NCBI RefSeq assembly: GCF_012931845.1 | Contig: NZ_CP051884.1 | Location: 1,984,001-2,048,000, forward strand | Origin: Cellulomonas taurus | Lineage (GTDB): Bacteria > Actinomycetota > Actinomycetes > Actinomycetales > Cellulomonadaceae | Reading direction: 5' to 3' | DNA length: 64,000 nt | Part shown: positions 1 through 8,696 of the stretch, one piece after another | How the letters are laid out: each line of letters begins with the position of its first letter | How positions within the stretch are numbered: the stretch's first letter is position 1 | Position numbers and translations under genes: made by a program | The notes under the pieces: generated by a model | Databases searched by the model: none | The model's input: the letters and a program-made list of their open reading frames with translations, nothing else | What the model was told of the DNA's origin: nothing

Positions 1-2
1 TT

Positions 3-326
3 GGACCTACCCCGTTCACCCCTGTTTCGGTCACGAGCTCCGAAAACGGTGGTTTCGTAGTATCGATCTGTGTCGAAAGTGACACGCAAGTGTATTATCC
101 GTCGAGTCAAACTGTCGAGTCAATCGGACTAGGCGTGGTGCACCAGGAAACGTTCGAAGTCTCCCCTCTGACCGATGCTGAAAGGCTTGCCCTCGCTGCA
201 TACGACCCGTCAACGAGTCTTCTCCGCATGCGGGACACCGACGCCACGGTGCCGCGCGTGGACTGCTCCACCGTTCCGGTCATCACTCAGACTTTCGCGG
301 AGTGGAAGAAGCACTTTGTTGAATAG
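3..326 (+). CDS. C-terminal fragment of an unknown protein, cut by the window edge
   Basis: The frame is open from the first bases of the window to a TAG stop, giving 107 residues with no upstream stop, so this is most likely the 3' end of a longer gene. A GTG at 90 could start a 78-residue protein, but the residues before it read as normal protein too. The end is hydrophilic and finishes in an aromatic/basic stretch (EWKKHF). There is no recognisable domain. The region is clearly poorer in GC than the rest of the window, and codon choice is less biased, which may indicate recent acquisition or relaxed selection. Function unknown. Confidence 0.55.
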   Translation, partial: GPTPFTPVSVTSSENGGFVVSICVESDTQVYYPSSQTVESIGLGVVHQETFEVSPLTDAERLALAAYDPSTSLLRMRDTDATVPRVDCSTVPVITQTFAEWKKHFVE

Positions 327-363
327 TTCACTTGGTTGGCGGCCCGAGTCGGGACGATGAGCG

Positions 364-516
364 GTGAATGGAGTGCTCGCTTCACCGGACGCCGAACCGA
401 CGACGGAGGTCAATCTGGGCAGGGTGTCCGAGTACACGGTGCGGCCGAACGTCTCCGGTGGCGGCCAGTTCACCGACCTCGAACCGTCGACGTATGAGGG
501 CAGCGCCCGCTGCTGA
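364..516 (+). CDS. possible small hypothetical ORF (50 aa) or gene remnant
   Basis: A GTG-started frame of 50 codons lies between the partial gene at the window start and the App1-like gene. It encodes a hydrophilic peptide (ends TYEGSARC) with no membrane segment and no known motif. There is no convincing ribosome binding site. It may be the tail of a decayed gene rather than a functional one. Apart from it, 327-581 shows nothing recognisable. Confidence 0.2.
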   Translation: MNGVLASPDAEPTTEVNLGRVSEYTVRPNVSGGGQFTDLEPSTYEGSARC

Positions 517-581
517 CTCGAGGGGGGTGACGGTCGGTTGTTTCGAGCCGACGCTCACCGTGCCTGCGGAGGCCCCGTAGC

Positions 582-1610
582 TCACACCACCCCAGCCGCC
601 CGCAGCCGCTCCGCCAACACCGTCCCGTTCTCCCCGCTCACCACCACCGCGTCCCCGCGTTCCAGCCCCGCCATCCCCTCCCGAGCGATGGGCAGCGGCA
701 CCGGCGTACCGCTGGCGACCACCTGCTCGACCGCCGACAGCTGCCGGATCGCCACCGCCTCGACTCGCCCGGGCCGTGCCTCGTCGAAGGCCCGGTAGAT
801 CTCCGGGTCGTGCTGTCCGTCGTCGCCGATCAGCACGAAGCGCAGGTCGGGGAACTCGTCGGCGAGCTGGACCAGGGTGTTGGCCTTGTGTTCGCGGCCG
901 GAGCGGAAGAGTGCGGTGCCGGTGGGTCCGAAGTCGGTGAGCAGGAGGGCTCCGGCGGGCAGGCCGACCCGGGTGAAGAACCTGCCGAGCGCCCCGGCGG
1001 TGTTCCAGGCGCCGTTGGACAGGTAGAACATGCCGGTGTCCTGGTCGGCGGTGAGGGCCTGGTAGAGGTCGGCCATGCCGGGGACGGCTTGGCGACTGGT
1101 CTCGCTGCGGACCAGGAAGTTCCAGGCGGCGACCCAGGGCCGGGGCATGTAGGTGACCAGCACGGTGTCGTCGATGTCCGAGACCACGGCGCGGCGGGCG
1201 TCCGGCGACAGGACGTGGATCGGCGCCTCAACGTCCTGGTCGCCGCCGGGGACGGAGAGCAGCAGGGTGCGCCGTCCGGGGTCGAGCGCGAGCGGGACGA
1301 CGGCGTCGACGTACCCGCCGCGATCGGTGCGCACGATGTCGATCAGGGTGCCGTCCGGGTAGCGGATCTCGACCTCGGCACCGGGGTACTCGGCGGTGAT
1401 CAGGTTGCGCCAGCCGCGGCGGGCGGTGGATCCGGGTCCGGGAGCCAGCGGGTCGCCGAGCAGGACCCGCGCCCGGACCCGGACCCAGCTGGTCGAGCCG
1501 TAGGACGGGTAGGCGGCGATCCGCGGGATGTAGCCCTGCTGGCCCAGGTGCCGCACCACCCGGGCGACGACGCGGTCCTCGGTGCTGGCGACCCACTCGG
1601 CGAAGCTCAT
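582..1610 (-). CDS. App1-family phosphatase (DUF2183 domain)
   Basis: 342 residues. The C-terminal half carries the App1 (phosphatidate phosphatase) catalytic signature of the HAD-like fold: DIDDT at residues 145-149, followed by a YLSNG block and a GDDGQHD acidic motif near residue 265. The N-terminal ~130 residues form a beta-rich accessory region usual in bacterial App1-like proteins. No signal peptide is evident, so it is probably cytosolic. The substrate in bacteria is not established; phosphatidate phosphatase activity is known for the yeast protein only. It lies 10 bp downstream of lysG on the same strand and may be co-transcribed with it, but no functional link to lysine export is known. 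Confidence 0.85.
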   Translation of the reverse strand: MSFAEWVASTEDRVVARVVRHLGQQGYIPRIAAYPSYGSTSWVRVRARVLLGDPLAPGPGSTARRGWRNLITAEYPGAEVEIRYPDGTLIDIVRTDRGGYVDAVVPLALDPGRRTLLLSVPGGDQDVEAPIHVLSPDARRAVVSDIDDTVLVTYMPRPWVAAWNFLVRSETSRQAVPGMADLYQALTADQDTGMFYLSNGAWNTAGALGRFFTRVGLPAGALLLTDFGPTGTALFRSGREHKANTLVQLADEFPDLRFVLIGDDGQHDPEIYRAFDEARPGRVEAVAIRQLSAVEQVVASGTPVPLPIAREGMAGLERGDAVVVSGENGTVLAERLRAAGVV

Positions 1611-1620
1611 CGCAGCAGTA

Positions 1621-2463
1621 TCACCGCAGGTGGGTGGCTGCCGCCGCTCGAACGGCCTCCCCGGTGCGGTCGAGCGCCCGGGTGGCGAGGGACCACTGTT
1701 GCCAGTACAGCGTCACGTCGATGCTGTGCTGGTCCAGGACGGTCAGACCGGTGTCCGGTTCGGTGTCCGGGAGCATCCCCCAGCCCATCCCGAGCCGGAC
1801 CGCGGCGGCGAAGTCGGCGGAGGCGGGGACGTGGTGGCGGGGTGGTGCGGCGGGGTCGACCCGGTGCGCCCGGAGGTAGGCATCCTGCAGGTCGTCCTTG
1901 CGGTCGAAGACCACCACCGGGTTCCGGCTGAGCGCCTCCCGGGTCGGCCCGTCGGGGAACGACTCGGGGCGCGCGGTCATCGGTCGGTAGCGCAGGGAGC
2001 CGAGGCGGTGCACCGTGCAGCCCTGCACCGGTCGGCCGCTGGTGGTGATCGCCGCCATCACGCTGCCGTCGCGGAGCAGGCTGATCGAGTGCGCCTCGTC
2101 CTCCCGGTGCAGGTCGAAGGCGATCTCGGCGGCCAGCGGCGCGAGGGCGGGGAGCACCCAGCTGCCGAGTGAGTCGGAGTTCACCGCGATCGGCAGCAGG
2201 GGCGCTGACGCGGCTCCCCCGGCCTCCTGGTGCGCCTGGTCGCTGAGCGCGGTCATCTGCCGGGCCAGTCGCAGGTACACCTGTCCCGCGTCGGTGACCC
2301 CGGCCGGGCGGGTGCGCCGCACCAGCACCTGCCCGACGCTCGACTCCAGCGCCCGGATGCGCTGGCTGACCGCGGACTGGGTGAGCCGCAGCTCGTCGGC
2401 GGCCGCCTCGAAGGAGCCGTGGTCGATGACCGCGAGCAGGGTGCGCAACTGGCTCAGTTCCAT
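1621..2463 (-). CDS. lysG: LysR-family regulator of lysine/arginine export (LysG/ArgP type)
   Basis: 280 residues. The N-terminal winged helix (about residues 1-60, with the LysR pattern SQRIRALE) is followed by a LysR substrate-binding domain. It is divergent from lysE across a 70-bp gap, the classic LysG-LysE arrangement in which LysG senses intracellular basic amino acids and activates the exporter. The ATG is preceded by TAAGCT at 2475-2470 with a 6-nt gap and no Shine-Dalgarno, so the mRNA is probably leaderless. ArgP/IciA is the Gram-negative relative; the context favours LysG. Confidence 0.9.
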   Translation of the reverse strand: MELSQLRTLLAVIDHGSFEAAADELRLTQSAVSQRIRALESSVGQVLVRRTRPAGVTDAGQVYLRLARQMTALSDQAHQEAGGAASAPLLPIAVNSDSLGSWVLPALAPLAAEIAFDLHREDEAHSISLLRDGSVMAAITTSGRPVQGCTVHRLGSLRYRPMTARPESFPDGPTREALSRNPVVVFDRKDDLQDAYLRAHRVDPAAPPRHHVPASADFAAAVRLGMGWGMLPDTEPDTGLTVLDQHSIDVTLYWQQWSLATRALDRTGEAVRAAAATHLR

Positions 2464-2533
2464 CAGTTCAGCTTATGGCCATGCGATCCGAGTCATTGGA
2501 CTACTGGGCGTGCGCCGCCCTAGCGTCCAGGCC
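2464..2533. promoter_or_regulatory. lysG-lysE divergent promoter region
   Basis: The region carries back-to-back -10 hexamers: TAAGCT for lysG (minus strand, 2475-2470) and TAGCGT for lysE (2521-2526), each 6-7 nt from its start codon. A TTGGAC (2496-2501) is a plausible -35 for lysE with a long 19-nt spacer. A LysG operator is expected here, but I cannot identify a clear T-N11-A palindrome. Confidence 0.55.
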
Positions 2534-3142
2534 ATGACCTCGTTGCTGGCCGGTTTCGCCTTCGGACTGTCCTTGATCGTCGCCATCGGCGCGCAGAACG
2601 CCTTCGTGCTCCGGGTCGGTCTGTCCAGGCGACATGTCGCCGCGGTGGTGGCGGTCTGCGCGCTCAGCGACCTGGTGCTGATCGGTGCCGGGGTCGCCGG
2701 GCTGGGTGTCGTCATCGACCAGCACCCGACCGTGCTCACCATCGCCCGGATCGCCGGCGCCGCGTTCCTGGTCGGCTACGCGGCCCTCGCCCTCCGCCGG
2801 GCCGCACGTCCCACGGTGCTGGCGGTCGAGGACGAGCGACCCGCCGTGAGCTTGGCCGGGGTGGTCAGCACCGCACTCGCGCTCACCTGGCTGAACCCGC
2901 ACGTCTACCTGGACACCGTGGTCCTGCTCGGATCGGTCGCCGCGGGCTACGACGACCTGCGCTGGTGGTTCGGCGCGGGGGCGATGCTGGGGTCGATCGT
3001 CTGGTTCACCGCGCTGGGGTACGGGGCGCGGCTGCTGACCCCGCTGTTCGCCCGGCCGAACGCCTGGCGGGTGCTGGACGGGGTGATCGCGGTGGTGATG
3101 CTGGCCATCGCGGGCAGTCTGCTGGCCGGGCTGCGGGGCTGA
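2534..3142 (+). CDS. lysE: LysE-family basic amino acid exporter
   Basis: 202 residues, about six hydrophobic segments, the usual size for LysE/RhtB transporters. The N-terminus shows the family pattern GxQNAFVLRxG (residues ~17-30), and the middle carries a conserved LTWLNPHVYLDT block (~residues 120-131), both typical of true LysE rather than RhtB. It exports L-lysine and L-arginine across the cytoplasmic membrane when dipeptide catabolism raises their internal level. ATG 2534 sits 7 nt after TAGCGT with no ribosome binding site, so translation is probably leaderless. It is paired with lysG. Confidence 0.92.
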   Translation: MTSLLAGFAFGLSLIVAIGAQNAFVLRVGLSRRHVAAVVAVCALSDLVLIGAGVAGLGVVIDQHPTVLTIARIAGAAFLVGYAALALRRAARPTVLAVEDERPAVSLAGVVSTALALTWLNPHVYLDTVVLLGSVAAGYDDLRWWFGAGAMLGSIVWFTALGYGARLLTPLFARPNAWRVLDGVIAVVMLAIAGSLLAGLRG

Positions 3143-3156
3143 GCCACCCCCGCCAC

Positions 3157-3300
3157 CGGGCCCAACGAGCCCACCGAGCCCACCGAGCCCACCGAGTTCA
3201 ACGAACCCGTCAGGCCCAACGAACCCGCCAGGCCCAACGAGCCCAACGAACCCACCGAACCCGCCAGACCCACCGGGCCTACCGAATCCGCCGGGCCCGA
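3157..3300. repeat. degenerate 9-nt-period tandem repeat between convergent genes
   Basis: About fifteen imperfect copies of a 9-nt unit (forms CCCACCGAG, CCCAACGAA, CCCGCCAGG) fill the gap between lysE and the convergent permease gene. No start codon or ribosome binding site makes it a likely gene on either strand. The period is a multiple of three, but the region is intergenic. It is probably a slippage-prone minisatellite; regulatory role unknown. Confidence 0.8.
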
Positions 3301-3322
3301 CCGAGGCGGCGATATGTCGCCT

Positions 3323-4699
3323 TCAGGAGACCGGCGTTCCGCGCCCCCGTCGCCACGCCGTCACCCCGTACACCGCCACGATCACCCCGACCAGCCCGGC
3401 CGTGGCCGCCAGCTGCCCCCGCGCCGTCGAGTCCGCGAGCATCAGCGCCACCAGCCCGCCGAGCGCGACCAGCGTGGCCCAGGTCAGCCAGGGGAATCCC
3501 CACATCCGCAGCGTCATCGGCTTTCCCGACCGTTCCAGGGTCGGCCGCAGCCGCAGCTGGGCGACGGCGATCAGCACCCAGACCACCAGGAGTGCGGAGC
3601 CGACGGCGTTCAGCAGCAGGCCGAGCAGGTCGTCCGGCAGCAGCCAGTTGAGCGCGACGGCGACCACGGCGAAGAACACCGAGACCAGCACCGACACCCA
3701 GGGCACGTCCTGCTTCGACACCCGGCGCAGCGCGGCCGGGCCGTCGCCGCGTCCGGCCAGGGAGTAGGCCATCCGGGAGGTGCCGTAGACGTTGGCGTTG
3801 AAGGCGGACAGCAGCGCGATCACCACGACCACCTCCATCAGCTTCGCCGCACCGGGCAGCCCCGCCAGGTCGAGCACCGCAACGAACGGACCGGACTGGA
3901 GGGCTGGGGCGTTCCAGGGCAGGACCAGCACCATGATGGCGACCGAACCGATGTAGAACAGCAGGATCCGCCAGACGATGGTGCGGGTGGCGCGGGCGAC
4001 GGCGCGCTGCGGGTCGCGGGCCTCGGCGGCGGCGATGGTGACGATCTCGATCCCGCCGAAGGCGAAGACGACCACCAGCAGACCGGCCGCGACCCCGCCG
4101 ATCCCCTCGGGGGCGAAGCCGCCCTGGCCGAGCAGGTTGCTGGTGCCGACCGGGTCGGTGCCGGGCAGCAGGCCGAAGACCAGCAGGGTGCCGACGATCA
4201 GGAAGCCGACGATCGCGGCAACCTTGATGAAGGCGAACCAGAACTCCAGCTCACCGAACTGCCGGACACCGGACAGGTTCACCACGGCGAACAGCCCCAC
4301 GAACACGGCCGCGACCACCCACTGCGGCACGCCGGGCAGCCAGCCGGTGACGATCTGGGCCACCCCGGTGATCTCGGCGCCGAGCACCATGATCAGGGTG
4401 AACCAGTACAGCCAGCCCAGGGTGAAGCCCGCCCACCGGCCCAGGGCCTTCTCCGCGTAGACCGAGAACGATCCGCTGGCCGGCAGCGCGGAGGCCATCT
4501 CGGCCAGCATCCGCATGATCAGCACGACCAACAGCCCGGCGATCCCGTAGGACACCAGCACCGCCGGTCCGGCGGTGGCGATGCCGGCACCGCTGCCGAG
4601 GAACAGCCCGGCACCGATCGCGGAGCCCAGGCCCATCATCGTCAGGTGCCGGGTCCGCAGGCCGGTGCCCAGGTGGTCGGTGGAGGTATCGCTGCTCAC
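3323..4699 (-). CDS. APC-superfamily amino acid permease (AAT family)
   Basis: 458 residues with about twelve hydrophobic segments. The first segment carries the APC pattern GSAIGAGLFLGSG (~residues 25-37), followed by an AEMASALPASGSFSVYA block in the third segment, diagnostic for the amino acid transporter (AAT) family that includes ProY, GabP and AroP. It should be a proton-coupled importer of an amino acid or GABA; the substrate cannot be read from sequence. It stands alone, tail to tail with lysE, and precedes the BCCT gene downstream on the same strand by 19 bp. Confidence 0.88.
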   Translation of the reverse strand: MSSDTSTDHLGTGLRTRHLTMMGLGSAIGAGLFLGSGAGIATAGPAVLVSYGIAGLLVVLIMRMLAEMASALPASGSFSVYAEKALGRWAGFTLGWLYWFTLIMVLGAEITGVAQIVTGWLPGVPQWVVAAVFVGLFAVVNLSGVRQFGELEFWFAFIKVAAIVGFLIVGTLLVFGLLPGTDPVGTSNLLGQGGFAPEGIGGVAAGLLVVVFAFGGIEIVTIAAAEARDPQRAVARATRTIVWRILLFYIGSVAIMVLVLPWNAPALQSGPFVAVLDLAGLPGAAKLMEVVVVIALLSAFNANVYGTSRMAYSLAGRGDGPAALRRVSKQDVPWVSVLVSVFFAVVAVALNWLLPDDLLGLLLNAVGSALLVVWVLIAVAQLRLRPTLERSGKPMTLRMWGFPWLTWATLVALGGLVALMLADSTARGQLAATAGLVGVIVAVYGVTAWRRGRGTPVS

Positions 4700-4718
4700 G
4701 GAGGAACAGGCTAGTGGT

Positions 4719-6365
4719 CTAGTCGCGCGGGCCCCGCACCCGGCGCCACCACCGCGCCCCGCTGTCGTCGCCCTCGGTCAGCTGCGCCTCGACGTGCTGG
4801 GTGACATGGGCGGTGATGCTCGCCCGCACCCGACGACGTTCTGCCCGGAGGAAGGCGGTGTGTTCGATGTGCAACGCCTTGGAAGTGGCGAACATCATCC
4901 CGATCACCACGACGGAGAACGGCAGTGCGATCAGGATCGCCGCGGTCTGCAAGGCGGTGAGACCACCGGCCAGCAGCAGCGCGATCGCGAGCACGCCGAC
5001 CAGCGAGGCCCAGATCACCCGGAGCCGGGTGCCGGGGTCCGGGTTGCCACCGGCCGAGAGCATGGCGACGACCAGTGCGCCGGAGTCGGCGGAGGTGATG
5101 AAGAACAGCGCGATCAGGATGATGGCGCCGATGGACAGCGCGGCACCGCCCGGCAGCCCGGAGAGCAGATCGAAGAGCGCGTTCTCCGGCACCACCTCGC
5201 CGTCGGCACCGACCAGACCGCCGTCGCCGAACAGCTGCTGGTAGAGCGCGGAACCGCCCAGCACCGAGAACCACAGGAAGGTGACGATGGTCGGCACCAG
5301 GAGCACCCCGCCCACGAACTCGCGCACGGTCCGGCCCCGGGAGATCCGCGCGATGAACACCCCGACGAAGGGCGACCAGCTGATCCACCAGCCCCAGTAG
5401 AACGTGGTCCACTTCGCCTGCCATGCCTCACCCTCGGCGCCGGAGTAGGCGCTGACGTTGAAGGTCAGGGACAGGAAGGACGACAGGTAGTTACCGATCG
5501 ACTGCACGAACTCACGCAGCAGGAACAGGCTCGGCCCCAGGATCAGGACCAGCACCATCAGCACCCCGGCGAAGGACACGTTGATGTTGGACAGCCACTT
5601 CAGGCCCTTGTCCAGCCCGGAGACCACGGACAGGGTGGCGGCGGCGGTGACCACGATGATGAGCACCACCTGCAGGCCGGTGCTGGACTCGATGATCCCG
5701 GCGTGTTCCAGCCCGGCGGCGATCTGCAGCACACCCAGGCCGAGGGAGGTCGCCACACCGAAGACGGTGCCGACCACCGCGGTGACGTCGATCGCGTCGC
5801 CGAGTCGCCCCTTCACCCGGTCACCGAGCAGCGGTTCCAGCGCCCACCGGATCGACACCGGCCGGCCCTTGCGGTGGATCGTGTACGCCAGCGCCAGACC
5901 CACCACCACGTAGATCGCCCAGGCGTTGACCCCCCAGTGCAGGTAGGTCTGGGTCATCGCGGTCTGCGCGAGCTGGATCGGGCTGCCCTCGACGCCGGGC
6001 TTCGGGCTGGCGAAGTGGCTGAGCGGCTCGGCGACCCCCCAGAACACCAGGCCGATGCCCATCCCGGCGGCGAACAGCATGGAGAACCAGGTGCCGAGGC
6101 CGTACTGCGGCTCGTCGTCGTCCTGACCGAGGGTGATGTCCCCCCACCGCCCCACCCCGACCCAGATCGAGAACGCCACGAAGGCGGCCACGATCAGCAC
6201 GTAGTACCAGCCGAAGCCGCTGACGACGTTGGTCTGCACGGCGGAGATGAACCGCTCGGCGGGTCCCGGGAAGGCGATGGTCAGGCCGGCCACCGCCGCG
6301 ACGATCGCCGCGGACGGCCAGAACACGGCGGGGGCGATGCCCCAACGCTCACGGAGTGTGGACAT
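4719..6365 (-). CDS. BCCT-family betaine/choline/carnitine transporter
   Basis: 548 residues from ATG 6365, chosen because GAGGTTCC lies just upstream and the longer 585-residue reading adds a non-family leader. The family's Trp-rich signature is present (YWGWWISWSPFVGVF, ~residues 320-335), along with about twelve hydrophobic segments. The C-terminal tail is charged and basic (RAERRRVRAS), as in osmosensing BCCT proteins such as BetP. It most likely imports glycine betaine or a related trimethylammonium compatible solute with sodium or protons. Whether it is osmotically activated cannot be decided from sequence. The 195 bp upstream hold no recognisable riboswitch. Confidence 0.9.
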   Translation of the reverse strand: MSTLRERWGIAPAVFWPSAAIVAAVAGLTIAFPGPAERFISAVQTNVVSGFGWYYVLIVAAFVAFSIWVGVGRWGDITLGQDDDEPQYGLGTWFSMLFAAGMGIGLVFWGVAEPLSHFASPKPGVEGSPIQLAQTAMTQTYLHWGVNAWAIYVVVGLALAYTIHRKGRPVSIRWALEPLLGDRVKGRLGDAIDVTAVVGTVFGVATSLGLGVLQIAAGLEHAGIIESSTGLQVVLIIVVTAAATLSVVSGLDKGLKWLSNINVSFAGVLMVLVLILGPSLFLLREFVQSIGNYLSSFLSLTFNVSAYSGAEGEAWQAKWTTFYWGWWISWSPFVGVFIARISRGRTVREFVGGVLLVPTIVTFLWFSVLGGSALYQQLFGDGGLVGADGEVVPENALFDLLSGLPGGAALSIGAIILIALFFITSADSGALVVAMLSAGGNPDPGTRLRVIWASLVGVLAIALLLAGGLTALQTAAILIALPFSVVVIGMMFATSKALHIEHTAFLRAERRRVRASITAHVTQHVEAQLTEGDDSGARWWRRVRGPRD

Positions 6366-6560
6366 CGGAACCTCACGGTGCAAGGGGAAAAAGAACGCCC
6401 CAGGGTGGCATCCGTGGCACGTTCGCGCACGCCAGGGCGGAGATCCGTCGACGTCGGGCGGCGGTCGGCCCCGCACTGGATGCGGTCAGCCCCGCCGTCC
6501 CGACGCCCCGGCCCGGGCGGCTGATCCCCCCGGTGTCGGCCCTCCCCCGGCGCGTGCGAC

Positions 6561-7244
6561 TCAGCGCACGCCCACCCAGGTGAGGAGTGTGGTGGCGTCG
6601 ACAGCGGCCATGCCGTCGCGGATCAGGAGGTCGGCCTGCTCGAACCGCGGGTCCAGCGGATCGGTGATCGACGGGATGGCGATGCATCGCATGCCCGCAG
6701 CCTTGGCGGCCAGCACCCCGGGCACGGCATCCTCGATCACGACGCAGTGCTCGGGTGCGACACCGAGCCGCCGCGCCGCCGCCAGGAACACGTCGGGGGC
6801 CGGCTTCCCGGCGCCGACCTGGTCCACCGACACCCGCTCCGGCAGCAGGTCGGCCAGCCCGACAGCGGTGAGCGAGGCGTCGATGGCCGACAGGGGTGAC
6901 CCGGAGGCGACCGCCATCGGCATCCCGGCGGCCGCCAGCTCGCGGACCAGGGTGCTGGTCGGCTCGAACGCCTGGAGGCCGGGGTAGAGCGCGTGCACCA
7001 GGTCCATCTTGCGTTCGACCCAGCGCGGCAGGTCGGCTTCGATCCCGTAGTGCGCGGCGAGCGCCGCCAGCACCTCCGTGCCGCCGAGTCCGACGAACCC
7101 GGCCTTCACCTCCGCGGTGAGGTCGACCCCCGCCTCGGCGAACACTTGCCGTTCGGCCTCGAACAACAGCGCCTCGCTGTCGACCAGCACGCCGTCCAGA
7201 TCCCAGAGCACCGCCTCGACCGGTGCCGCACCCGCTTCGCCCAT
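6561..7244 (-). CDS. HAD-superfamily hydrolase (beta-phosphoglucomutase/phosphatase-like)
   Basis: 227 residues from ATG 7244, which follows a GAGGAG ribosome binding site. The motif I nucleophile block WDLDGVLVDSE (~residues 14-24), a motif II SGS, a GKPAPDVF motif III and a motif IV IEDAVPG are all in place, with a small helical cap after motif I. The architecture is that of subfamily IA phosphatases such as sugar-phosphate phosphatases and beta-phosphoglucomutase. Substrate unknown. It is monocistronic and divergent from the DUF2231 gene. Confidence 0.87.
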   Translation of the reverse strand: MGEAGAAPVEAVLWDLDGVLVDSEALLFEAERQVFAEAGVDLTAEVKAGFVGLGGTEVLAALAAHYGIEADLPRWVERKMDLVHALYPGLQAFEPTSTLVRELAAAGMPMAVASGSPLSAIDASLTAVGLADLLPERVSVDQVGAGKPAPDVFLAAARRLGVAPEHCVVIEDAVPGVLAAKAAGMRCIAIPSITDPLDPRFEQADLLIRDGMAAVDATTLLTWVGVR

Positions 7245-7361
7245 CGTCACTCCTCTGTGCCGCGCTCGGGCCAAACCCTACCATCTGGTCGGCATCTAGT
7301 GCGGATGCGCCCCGACCCGGACTCGGCGACGCTCGAGGTACCCCAGCCCGAGAGGTCCGCC

Positions 7362-7937
7362 ATGTCCCAGCACAGCTCCCCCCGCAGCCCGCTCCCCGCC
7401 CAGCTCGCCGAGCAGCTGGAGAACGCCGACACCCTCGACCCCGCGGTCGAGCGCCTCGACGCGGCCAGCCGCCCCCTGCTCGCCCACGAAGGCCTGGCCA
7501 GGCTCCTGCGCGGTCGCCCGCTCGGGCACGCCGCGCACCCGCTGCTGACCGACCTGCCGCTCGGCTTCTGGTTCAGCAGCGTCACCCTGGACCTGGTCGG
7601 CGGCAAGGACGCGCGGGCCGCCGCCGACCGACTGCTCGGGCTCGGCATCCTGAGCACCACGCCCGCCACGGTCACCGGTATTGCCGACTGGGCGTTGGGC
7701 AGCCAGCAGGTGCGGCGGGTCGGGGTGGTGCACGCCGCACTGAACTCGGCGGCCACCGTCGGCTTCGGCGCGTCCTGGCTGCTGCGACGTCGCGGCCACC
7801 GGGCCGCCGGGGTGCTGGCATCCCTCGCGGCGGTCGGCGTGGTCGGCGCGGCGGGCTTCCTCGGCGGACACCTGGCATTCGCCCAGCAGTCCCCCACCCC
7901 GGACGCGGCCGACCCCGAGCGGACGCCCGACATGTGA
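7362..7937 (+). CDS. DUF2231 membrane protein
   Basis: 191 residues. About 55 hydrophilic residues precede a block containing HPLLTDLPLGFW, the conserved opening of DUF2231 domains, then about four hydrophobic segments and a short polar tail. DUF2231 proteins are small inner-membrane proteins of unknown function, sometimes fused or linked to redox partners. An AGAGG ribosome binding site precedes the ATG. Confidence 0.8.
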   Translation: MSQHSSPRSPLPAQLAEQLENADTLDPAVERLDAASRPLLAHEGLARLLRGRPLGHAAHPLLTDLPLGFWFSSVTLDLVGGKDARAAADRLLGLGILSTTPATVTGIADWALGSQQVRRVGVVHAALNSAATVGFGASWLLRRRGHRAAGVLASLAAVGVVGAAGFLGGHLAFAQQSPTPDAADPERTPDM

Positions 7938-7988
7938 CTTCCTGCGCGACACGCGGTGCGTCGATTTCTGTGACGGGTCGTGCTCCAC

Positions 7989-7994
7989 CTACCC
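7989..7994 (+). promoter_or_regulatory. candidate -10 hexamer for the PAS-ANTAR gene
   Basis: TACCCT lies about 75 nt before the TTG start. The leader between them contains a GC-rich inverted repeat around 8017-8029 (GGGCC-AA-GGCCC). Evidence is motif only. Confidence 0.3.
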
Positions 7995-8068
7995 TCTGAC
8001 CAGCGCGGTACCCCGGGGTCGGGCCAAGGCCCCCGTGACGCCGCACCAGCACGAGGGCCGCAACGACA

Positions 8069-8692
8069 TTGTCGGAACAGAACCACCCACGACAGGCACC
8101 CGGGACTGGCACCCCGACCGGTGCCTACCGGCTTGATCCGCACACGGGCACCTGGTGGTGGTCCGAGTCGATCTATCGCATCCACGGCTTCGCCCCGGGT
8201 GACGTCGTCCCCACCACCGACCTGCTGCTCGCACACGCCCACCCCGACGACCGCACCGACCTGACCGCGGTGCTCGCGGCGCCTCCGGTCACCCTCAGCG
8301 CCGTCTATCGGATGATCGACGCCGATCATCGTGAACGGCTCTGCGTCCTGGTCGGCGAGCGACGCGACCGCGAGGTGCGCGGGTATCTGATCGACCTCAC
8401 CGACCTGGTCGACCGGCACGGCCAAGCCGTCGCCACCTCCGCGATCACGGCAGCGGCCACCTCGCGGTCGGTGATCGAACAGGCGGTCGGCGCAGTGGCG
8501 TTCAGCCAGCAGACCGACCCGCCCACCGCCTTCGCCCTGCTCCGGGCGGCCTCGATGGACGCGAATGTCCCGGTGCGCGCACTGGCGGCGGCCATCGTGG
8601 AGGCGCTGCCCGACCTCGGCGCCGACGCCGAACGGGTGCGCAAGTTCCTGGACGAGCTGCGCAGCCCGGGCAAGCGGACCGTCGCCGAATAG
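8069..8692 (+). CDS. PAS-ANTAR domain RNA-binding regulator
   Basis: 207 residues. Residues ~18-115 resemble a degenerate PAS-fold sensor (WWWSESIYRIHGF, then HPDDR), and residues ~125-185 form an ANTAR domain with the usual IEQAVG opening and three helices. ANTAR proteins bind tandem hairpins in target mRNAs to prevent termination or alter translation; the PAS domain presumably senses a ligand. The start is TTG 8069 with only a weak GAGGG upstream. The target RNAs are not visible nearby. It converges on lysX with a 4-bp gap. Confidence 0.82.
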   Translation: MSEQNHPRQAPGTGTPTGAYRLDPHTGTWWWSESIYRIHGFAPGDVVPTTDLLLAHAHPDDRTDLTAVLAAPPVTLSAVYRMIDADHRERLCVLVGERRDREVRGYLIDLTDLVDRHGQAVATSAITAAATSRSVIEQAVGAVAFSQQTDPPTAFALLRAASMDANVPVRALAAAIVEALPDLGADAERVRKFLDELRSPGKRTVAE

Positions 8693-8696
8693 GTAC

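Noticed and set aside
3143-3322. CRISPR-like periodicity
   Set aside because: The 9-nt units have no spacers and no cas genes are present; it is a simple tandem repeat.
6366-6476. 37-residue extension of the BCCT protein
   Set aside because: The extension has no family similarity and the downstream ATG has a good ribosome binding site.
6366-6560. Possible riboswitch before the BCCT gene
   Set aside because: No conserved glycine, SAM or other riboswitch core could be recognised.
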